A stretch of 64,000 bases of DNA from Pseudoips prasinana (lineage: Eukaryota; Arthropoda; Insecta; Lepidoptera; Nolidae): assembly GCA_951640165.1 (NCBI GenBank), contig OX621234.1, positions 10,297,001 through 10,361,000 of the forward strand. Direction: 5' to 3'. The position numbers and the translations under genes were made by a program. Positions 56,708-64,000 of the stretch are shown piece by piece (the first letter of the stretch is position 1; every line of letters starts with the position of its first letter). Under the pieces are notes generated by a model that saw only the letters and a program-made list of their open reading frames with translations, was not told the DNA's origin and ran no database searches.

Positions 56708-57062
56708 TAGCTGGTGCCCGCACTTTGTCCGCGACAATTTTGAATGATGACCAATGTAACTACTTACTTCTAGCTTAATCTAAAAAATATAAATTTTAAA
56801 ACAAATAAGCAATATAAATTGAATAAAACCTAACCTTACTAAGAAATAAATGAAAGACTACTTTGCTACTGTTATTTACCAAAAAGACCCGATATCATCA
56901 AGCAAAAATCAAAGAATACATATCAATTGTCTTTAAGTATAGTCAGTAAGTTTAATAAAGTAAAATAATAAATCAACGATGCATTAATCACAAAGGTAAC
57001 TCCCATTAGATTAGGTTGCGACATTTTGTGAACAAAACCATAGCGCGATCTAAAACGATGAT
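56706..57062 (+). repeat. Block X of the inverted duplication
   Basis: It starts CTAGCTGGTGCCCGC, a common edge of RTE/SINE-like repeats in insects, and recurs inverted at 58539-58896 with about one indel and a few substitutions. Its last part and the following spacer (57030-57150) are a diverged inverted relative of the tail of block Y. Confidence 0.85.
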
Positions 57063-57177
57063 TACGCCATCTACTAACAAAAATATAAACTTGTAAAGCG
57101 GTAAAATTAAGATGTGTGCATATATTTTGGGTGAGATTTAGATTGATTCAGTTTTGGACTACTTTTTATTTCAAGCA

Positions 57178-58538
57178 TTTATTTATTTTAACCGATATGC
57201 CAATTAAGTTCCGCGATCTGAAACGACATTAACGCCATCTAGTTACGAAATTGTGAACTTGTAGATCAGTAAAATTAAGATGATGTTTTTGGGTGCGACC
57301 ATCTCGACACCAACAATTTATACTACGCTAACTCGAATTTTAGATAAATTCGTTTTTTATCCCAGTTTGATTAAAATGTCGTTTATTTAATTTGTTATAA
57401 AATTTACCAAACAAAAGAAGTTACAAATATTATAAAACGCTAAATCTTTACGTAGACGACAACGACCACGACATTTTAAGCTACTTGGCATAGGAAACGA
57501 ATGTTTTAAAATATGAGTTTGCTTAAATTGTTGGTGGCGATCTGTTGAATCAGTTTTGGATTACCTTTTTTTAACAACAAATTGTTCCCTGGATTGCTTT
57601 ATTTTAACTGAAATACCAAATACCAATTTACATGCGTTTAACTAAAAAAATACAGACTTTCATACAAACTTACATCGCCTATTCTAGTCGTCCTTAGGGG
57701 TGGAATTTCCAAAATCCTGAAATATATATTTATAATTTTTAAATGAAAGGCCATATACCTACCAATTTTCATGCGTTTACCTAAAAATTGTCACATTTTT
57801 CATAGAAACTTACATCCCCTATTTGTCACCCTTATGGGTGGAATTCTCGGAAATCCTGAAACAAATATTTTTTATTTTTAACTGAAAGGCCAAATACCAA
57901 TTTTCATGGGTTTAACTTCAAAAATGTCGCATTTTTCAAACAAACTTACATCCCCTATATTACGCCCTAAGGGGTGGAATTCCCAAAAACCCTGAAATAT
58001 ATATTTTTAATTTTTCACTGAGATGCCAAACAATAATTTTCATGCGTTTAACTTAAAACTTTTCACATTTTTCATACAAACTTACATCCCCAATTTTACG
58101 CCCTTAGGGGTGGAATTTTCGAAAACCCTTCTTTAGTGGATGCCTACGTAATAAAAGGTACCTTCTGTCAAAATTTCAAGTCTTTAACTCCAGCCGTCTA
58201 GGCTGTGCGTTGATATGTCAGTCAGTTAGTATAAACTTACATCACCTATTTCATGCCCTTCGGGGTGGAATTTTCAAAAATCCTGGAATACATATTTTTA
58301 ACTGAAACGCCAAATACCAATTTTCATGGGTTTAACTTCAATAAAGTCGCATTTTTCATACAAACTTACATGCCCTCTTTACGCCCTAAGGGTTGGAATT
58401 CCCAAAAATCCTGAAATATATATTTTTAATTTTTAACTGAAATGCCTAATACCAATTTTCATGCATTTAAATTAAAAATTGTCACATTTTTCATACAAAT
58501 TTACACCCCCTATTTTACGCTCTTGGGGCTGGAATTTC
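57178..58538 (-). repeat. Arm Y', inverted copy of 55308-56668
   Basis: Reverse complement of the left arm. It joins directly to X' at 58538/58539, a junction absent on the left side. Confidence 0.9.
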
Positions 58539-58999
<461 letters not shown>

Positions 59000-59190
59000 T
59001 GGAAGAATTTTATATTTATTAAATAACAACTGTCCAAGAAACTAGCCCCACAGGGCTCTAATGCACTTTTGTGCAATGAAAACTAGGTATCTACTTCTAC
59101 TGAATTGCCCCATACGATTATTCCATATCGAATTAAAGAAGGGACATAAGCATCGTACGCCACCAGAGCGGTATTTTAAGTTTACAGTTT
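59000..59190 (-). pseudogene. LINE RT C-terminal remnant
   Basis: Minus-strand residues VPSLIRYGIIVWGNSVEVD and, in another frame, [12 protein letters not shown] and FLDSCY are the Jockey/CR1-type region after the RT. It is short and frameshifted. Confidence 0.65.
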
Positions 59191-59904
59191 GTCTAAATGT
59201 TTGTTAAAATGATTTTGCGCTTTGACTTGCATAACATCCTCGTGATCATCAATTTTACGTCTACCACACTATTTTATTTATGTTTTTACAATAGTTGTAA
59301 ACACAGATATCTAACATAGGAGATAGGCCGTTCCACTAATATCCTATGCAGTCTAAGTGTCGCCAAATGAATTAACGCACACAACGACTCACTGAATAAA
59401 TACAAAGACACGCACATATTACATTTACGCACTCTTTGAGATCTTCGCTCCCATTGGGTAACACGTTCAAAAAGGATTTATGTGTTTGTTAATACATACA
59501 ATGTGCAAATCGCGTCAGCATGCACTCATACAAAGGCTGACTACACTACAGCAGGCTATAGTGAGTTCAAAGGGGAGTCGATAGAATGTTATCGATATAA
59601 TGGTAATTTAAGTATTCGATGACGTGAAATCATTGACAGTTGGATTGGATGGCAACCTAAAAATGATCAAATTTGTATTACAGTAGAACTCATATAAATC
59701 AAACTTCGTAAATCGTAAACCTAAATCGAACTTATGTAGACTCCAAAAAATGTATAAAATTACCTAAGGCTTACCTAAAACTTGACGAATTGTAAGGAAA
59801 TATTTTATTTGTCAATTTTATTCTAATTTCTAAATTTTGTAAGAGAGGTAAATTTAATCAATCTTATTTATAATATTCTCTCGTAAAGTTATATACCAAA
59901 ACTA
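59191..59904. other. Non-coding stretch
   Basis: Nothing recognised. Confidence 0.45.
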
Positions 59905-60290
59905 TGTACACACGGCTACATATAAAGCTATACATTTCCAATATAAGCTGATGCCTCTCATTGTATGGAAATCCTATACAACGCGAGATCAGGGGCTCTA
60001 CCGGCTAAGTTGCCGAACATCGATTTCTTAAATGGCGTTCAAATAAATAAAGGTTAAAAATGACTCAATCAATCGTTAAGTCGGTTTCAACGTTGACAAT
60101 CGATTCCGGACCATTTATGAAGTCACATGTGCTCATGGAAGCCGATTTAACGATTGATTAAGTCATTTTTAACCTTTATTTATTTGAACGCCATTCAAGA
60201 AAACGATGTTCGGCGACTTAGCCGGTAGACCACCAGCTTATACTGGAAAAATATAGCTTGATGTGTAGCCGTGTGTACTATCAAAAATCC
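59905..60290. mobile_element. Fold-back element with about 150-bp inverted arms
   Basis: The left arm has GTACACACGGCTACATATAA, CTACCGGCTAAGTTGCCGAA and AATGGCGTTCAAATAAATAA. The right arm is the reverse complement to about 60283 with around 10% differences and lacks a 40-bp insert present in the left arm (59955-59996). The centre is about 60 bp and non-coding. Confidence 0.8.
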
Positions 60291-60799
60291 GTATAATTTT
60301 AAAAAATTCGTAAAATACAAACTATTATAAAGTCAGTTATTATGTTTGCTTATGATATTTCAAATATTTTCCATTTACAGTATTATCTAATGACAATGAC
60401 AAAACCGTGAGAGCAATCGATTTTCTGTTCTTTTTTCTGTTTTTCCGAAAACTCAACAGTACGAGTATTCTGCCTGAATTTGGCAGGTTGCCCAGGGCTT
60501 GTAGAACTTTTTGATTATTCAATATAGTTTTTGCAGTCTTTATTGATGCAGCGTGTTTTTTAATTATGTTTTTTTATTTGCTTAGCTTCACTCTTGCTGC
60601 AGCAATAGTTTTACGAAGAATCATTTCTTCTCCAGTTGTACCTTTATATGTCACTCTTTTCTTATTTCTCATACATTCTGTAAAATAACATATTTATTCT
60701 ATAAACATTATATTGATATTTTTATTTTTTTTAAATGTCAATATCCGCACTATATAATCTAATCCCTGCGTCGCGGGTTACTTTACAAACATATAATAG
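60291..60799. other. Non-coding stretch
   Basis: No gene recognised; the minus-strand frame at 60340-60522 has no family resemblance. Confidence 0.45.
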
Positions 60800-60930
60800 A
60801 CACAAATTACATTCCGACTCAGAACATCTATTTATGGGTCACACAAATAGTTGTCCGGCGCGGGAATTGAACCCGGGACACGAAGCGGCGAAGTCACTGT
60901 CTTAGCCACTATGCCACATTGCAGTCAAAA
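60800..60930 (-). mobile_element. tRNA-derived SINE (family alpha), best copy
   Basis: The reverse complement has GTGGCATAGTGGCTAAGACA (A box), GTGTCCCGGGTTCAATTCCC (B box) and CAACTATTTGTGTGACCCAT. Its clean boxes define the family whose degraded copies lie at 9.8, 13.5 and 15.7 kb. Confidence 0.85.
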
Positions 60931-60951
60931 CTTTATATATACTTTCATACG

Positions 60952-61207
60952 ACGGTCACTGTAGCCTAGTTGGTAGTGCTCCTGCCTACGAAGCTGGTGG
61001 TCCTGGGTTCGAATCCCGGTAAGTGCAAATTTTGTGTGATGAGCACGAATATTTGTTTCTGAGTCATGGATGTTTTCTATGTATATAAGTATTTATCTAT
61101 CTATATAAGTATGTATATCGTCGCCTGGTACCCATAGTACAAGCTTTGCTTAGTTTGGGGCTAGGATGATCTGTGTGACATTGTCCCCAGATATTATTAT
61201 TATTATT
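60952..61207 (+). mobile_element. tRNA-derived SINE (family beta), full length
   Basis: Box A TAGCCTAGTTGGTAGTGCTC, box B GGGTTCGAATCCCGG, the same body as 24519-24778 and a TTA tail. It is more regular in the B box than the first copy. Confidence 0.9.
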
Positions 61208-62090
61208 CCAAATTATTTATTTATTTTTCTTATTTTTAACATATTTATATCTATAAAATTGATACAAAAAAGAAAACAGATCAACAATTATTATTATCAT
61301 TGTAGTGAAAATCTAATATTTTGATATAAGAGACACTTTAATATTATTTATTTGTATAGAAACCTGAAAATGTGTCCTATAGTAAATATTTACTTTAGTT
61401 GCCATATTAGTGGAGCGCCGTAAGATTTATACCTCGGAATACAGGGCCAGTCAATGAATCTTCATATAAATTTTTGAAATATGTTTTTAACAGCATATAG
61501 AAAAATGTTAAAAAAATTATTTTGCCCGATCTCAATTTTTTTATTATTAAAATAAATAAGTACTTATTAATTTTTCGGCCTTTTCTTTTATTTTCATTAG
61601 TTTAAAGTTATATTTTGAAAAGGAGAACTATTACAAACTTGTCCTTGGGCCTCAAGGGACTGCAGGTACAAAGTTGAGGGGTGGGGGAATTATAGAAGGG
61701 ACAGAAGCAGCTGTTGGGCATTTGACGCGGTCCCTAACATATTAGTACACGTTGCACCTACCTAGGCTAAATACGTAGCTATATTTGTGCGTTTAGAGAA
61801 AAATTAATTTCTGAATTTTGTTTATTTGCAAGTTGGGCATATTTATTATTGTGCAGTTCATGCGATAATAGTTAATTACTGAAAATAATTGTGTTTTACA
61901 AACTTTGAAAATTGTGGCATAGATAGTAAGTATTTGATTTTTTTTTTATATTACCTACTCGTTTATAGAAACAATGTTGAATACATAATCGTTTATTTTA
62001 TAATAAATCAATGCTGAAAGTTAGAATGTTATAGTAAAATTCAATAACATTAATTATTAATCATTATATAAACGTTAGTTATTAATATTA
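61208..62090. other. Non-coding stretch upstream of the Cys-rich remnant
   Basis: AT-rich. A GC-richer patch at 61640-61740 (GGGCCTCAAGGGACTGCAGG) is unidentified. It could be intron sequence if the following remnant was once spliced. Confidence 0.4.
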
Positions 62091-62100
62091 CTAATATACG

Positions 62101-62785
62101 TTGTTACAGCTTCCTATCAAAATTAGTAAACCGTCGAATACTGATGATAATCAAAATAATGATTGCCTCATTTGCAACAAAATCGGATCTAGTTCTCAAT
62201 TAAGCTCCGAACTAGGAGAAATTGTAAAGGTAACTAGAGAAATATCAACGCTGAAAGCTCCTTCTGCAGAAAGAGCGGATAGATTGTCTCAGTATTTAAA
62301 TACTCGCGAATTTGTCTACATGCATTCAGTATGCATACAAAAATATATTAATAAAGGATGTATAAGGGCTCATTTAAAAAAAGAAAACATCACATCAGCA
62401 TGTTCTCCACCTAAGAAAAATCTGAAACTACCGTCTTTACCGTCCTTACCGTCTTACCTGCGTTAAACTACCGTCTTTGCCACCTACTGCAGATGCCGCT
62501 TTTGGACACTTCAAAAGAGTATATCTGCAAATCCAATCATGGCTCGGAAGAGAAATATCACCAGAAGAATGGGGTTGGAGATATGAATGCGGAATACTGA
62601 TGCCACAAACAATGACGCAGCTACCAGCTCCAGAAGCCTTACTAAAAATGTTTTTTTGCACATGCAAAACAGGATGCGGAGCATCTTGTGGGTGCAGGAA
62701 AAGTGGATTAAATTGCACTGTAGCTTGCTTAGAATGTAATGGTAACAGCTGTTCAATTTGCAAAATAAGATTGTTGCCAATTTAA
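62101..62785 (+). pseudogene. Cys-rich (CXC-like) multi-copy gene or transposon remnant, central part deleted
   Basis: Two frames are joined. The first (62101-62466) has CLICNKIG, then a helical stretch and VYMHSVCIQKYINKGCIRAH, a probable zinc-binding N-terminal module (CxxC with H-x3-C). The second (from about 62465, ending at 62785) has AAFGHFKRVYLQIQSWLGRE, SPEEWGWRYECGILMPQTM and the Cys-rich CTCKTGCGASCGCRKSGLNC, TVACLECNGNSC. I recall similar two-module proteins as a repetitive family in arthropods with no known function; Tesmin/CXC-like zinc binding is an inference. The first frame is open from TTGTTACAG, a good splice acceptor, not from an ATG. The join at 62435-62480 holds repeated CTACCGTCTTT units, suggesting that deletion by slippage removed the middle. 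Confidence 0.6.
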
Positions 62786-63125
62786 TAATTTTTATCCATA
62801 GTCGATAAGGCAGGAATTTATGTAAAAGTAATTAATAAAACTAAAAAAATCGCTTTTATTTATAAAATTAACTAAAAAATGATAAATAATAATACTTTTA
62901 AATTGAATTTAGTGTAAAAAAATATTTTATTGTAAAAAAGCGTGGGGTGCTTTTTAAGACATTATTAAAATAATAATTCTTCTACTCATTTCTGTCAGAA
63001 AATATTTATAACTATTGACACCACAGCCCATACTTATTTTTACAATAAAAAAATTATTACCCCATTTTCAAATTAATTTTATTATATTTTAAATTATATA
63101 TATTATATTATAATATATATATATA
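62786..63125. other. Non-coding AT-rich stretch
   Basis: TA-rich near 63095-63125; nothing else recognised. Confidence 0.5.
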
Positions 63126-63129
63126 ATGT

Positions 63130-63300
63130 CCTCCTAGCCGAAGTTCGGCCACGGCGGCTAGTCTCAACAGAGATTAGCCATCTGCGCGGGACATATTATA
63201 GTGCTCAAATGTGTGCGCAAACACAGGAGCACTTTCTATTCAATCACTCTCATGATCCGATGGGACGCCTAGCGACACGACCGGAAAGATGTCAGGTATA
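63130..63300 (-). mobile_element. SINE (family gamma), 3' part
   Basis: The reverse complement has GGACGCCTAGCGAC-type, CATCGGATCATGAGAGTGAT and AAGTGCTCCTGTGTTTGCGC blocks shared with 49505-49590, then a distinct end with GTTGAGACTAGCCGCCGTGG. Confidence 0.7.
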
Positions 63301-63399
63301 GGACGATAAATTATATTTAAATAATGAGTAAGTAATAGAGGATAAGATAATATCAGCATTAATTATTTTTATGGTCAGAAACTTTGTAATATGCTAGGT

Positions 63400-63730
63400 A
63401 CACAATTTGGCTCTATTTTTGTTTTAAATTTGTTAATTTACAGTTTTCTGATGGCATAGGGAAGTTTGTTGTAGAAGCGTATAGACTGTATCTCGAGTAT
63501 TTACACTATGAATTTCACTTTTTAAACTGATCCATATTTTATGCACATGCAGTATGGATCCTCGTGTGTATATACCTATATATTGAGACTATTGTTATAT
63601 TGCAAAGAAGAGCTGTATTTTTTGTAATATAAAAATGGTCTCTACATCAGCAGAATTTCCCCAGAGGATAATCCAATGGGACACAATGCTATGAAAAGTT
63701 TAAAAATCCTTGAATGGTGCACAAAAAGCT
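63400..63730 (-). pseudogene. LINE RT C-terminal remnant
   Basis: Minus-strand residues HSIVSHWIILWGNSADVETI and FILQK are the post-RT signature of CR1/Jockey-like ORF2. Further down HSVNTRDTVYT and an FYNKLPYAIRKL-like stretch in other frames complete the C-terminus. It is heavily frameshifted, of the same general type as the remnant at 3785-4250. Confidence 0.6.
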
Positions 63731-64000
63731 TTGTATACGTTCACAATTATGAATAGCTCCAACTCAAACGAAGAAATTTATACAATTCGCTCAACAGAGA
63801 GGCTTATGGCATCAGACCGTTCCTTAAATTTTAAATAGTTTATTTATTAATATTAAAGAGCCACTACCTATGTATAAAATTATCTGATGAATGAGCTTGC
63901 AACCTGTTGATATTGAAGCTGCATATGCATTGATGGTGTTTTAGCTATGGCTCAGTTATACACATACTATCAATAATAAACAACTCCAATTCTAACTCCT

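Noticed and set aside
62446..62780. Minus-strand frames of 105 and 89 codons
   Set aside because: Antisense of the Cys-rich plus-strand module, whose regular Cys spacing shows the real coding strand.

Overview
The window looks like gene-poor, AT-rich nuclear DNA of an insect, most likely a moth or butterfly. The strongest pointer is the element at about 16545-17132. Its start (GGGTTCCGTAGCC) and its end (GAGTCCGACTCGCAC, then TTGGCCGG) match a repeat I recall as widespread in Lepidoptera. The RTE, CR1/Jockey, mariner and tRNA-derived SINE remnants are also typical of lepidopteran intergenic DNA. I found no intact host gene, rRNA or functional tRNA, and no CRISPR array. Nearly every recognisable coding stretch belongs to a transposable element, and most are broken.

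Layout. 0-2.4 kb: the 3' part of a young non-LTR retrotransposon with an unbroken 665-codon reverse transcriptase (RT) frame. 4.5-6.6 kb: an internal piece of that same RT between two apparently identical 404-bp direct repeats. 8.2-10.9 kb: a diverged tandem duplication of a non-coding unit, with a SINE and a 43-bp perfect palindrome. 10.9-13.0 kb: an R4/Dong-like fragment and a minus-strand LINE 3' end. 13.5-17.6 kb: SINEs, the lepidopteran repeat and a possible MITE. 22.9-26.7 kb: a BEL/Pao remnant reduced to LTR edges and integrase, then a Ty3/gypsy remnant whose protease is fused to the integrase tail. 28-36.6 kb: RTE ends, two mariner halves in opposite orientation, an element with long terminal inverted repeats, and a large inverted repeat. 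38-39.3 kb: a SINE folded back on itself and a Tc1 remnant. 44.1-45.3 kb: an almost complete, frameshifted mariner. 46.5-48.7 kb: an internally deleted IS630/Tc1/mariner-like element and an RTE 3' end. 50.7-52.4 kb: a LINE inserted in a mariner. 54-59 kb: an LTR/gag remnant, then a 135-bp tandem array duplicated as an inverted, block-permuted copy. 59-64 kb: fold-back element, three SINE copies, a broken Cys-rich gene-like remnant and RT remnants.

There is no operon-like cooperation here: each piece is a copy of a self-moving or non-autonomous element, or local rearrangement of such copies. The most unusual theme is rearrangement. About fifteen short snap-back palindromes (arms 11-50 bp, mostly perfect) lie across the window; in two of them a linear relative in the window shows that the palindrome is derived. 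Together with the sandwiched RT copy and the permuted inverted duplication, this suggests frequent template switching, or assembly errors in part. The density of dead elements would fit a poorly recombining region such as a W chromosome, but sequence alone cannot show that.
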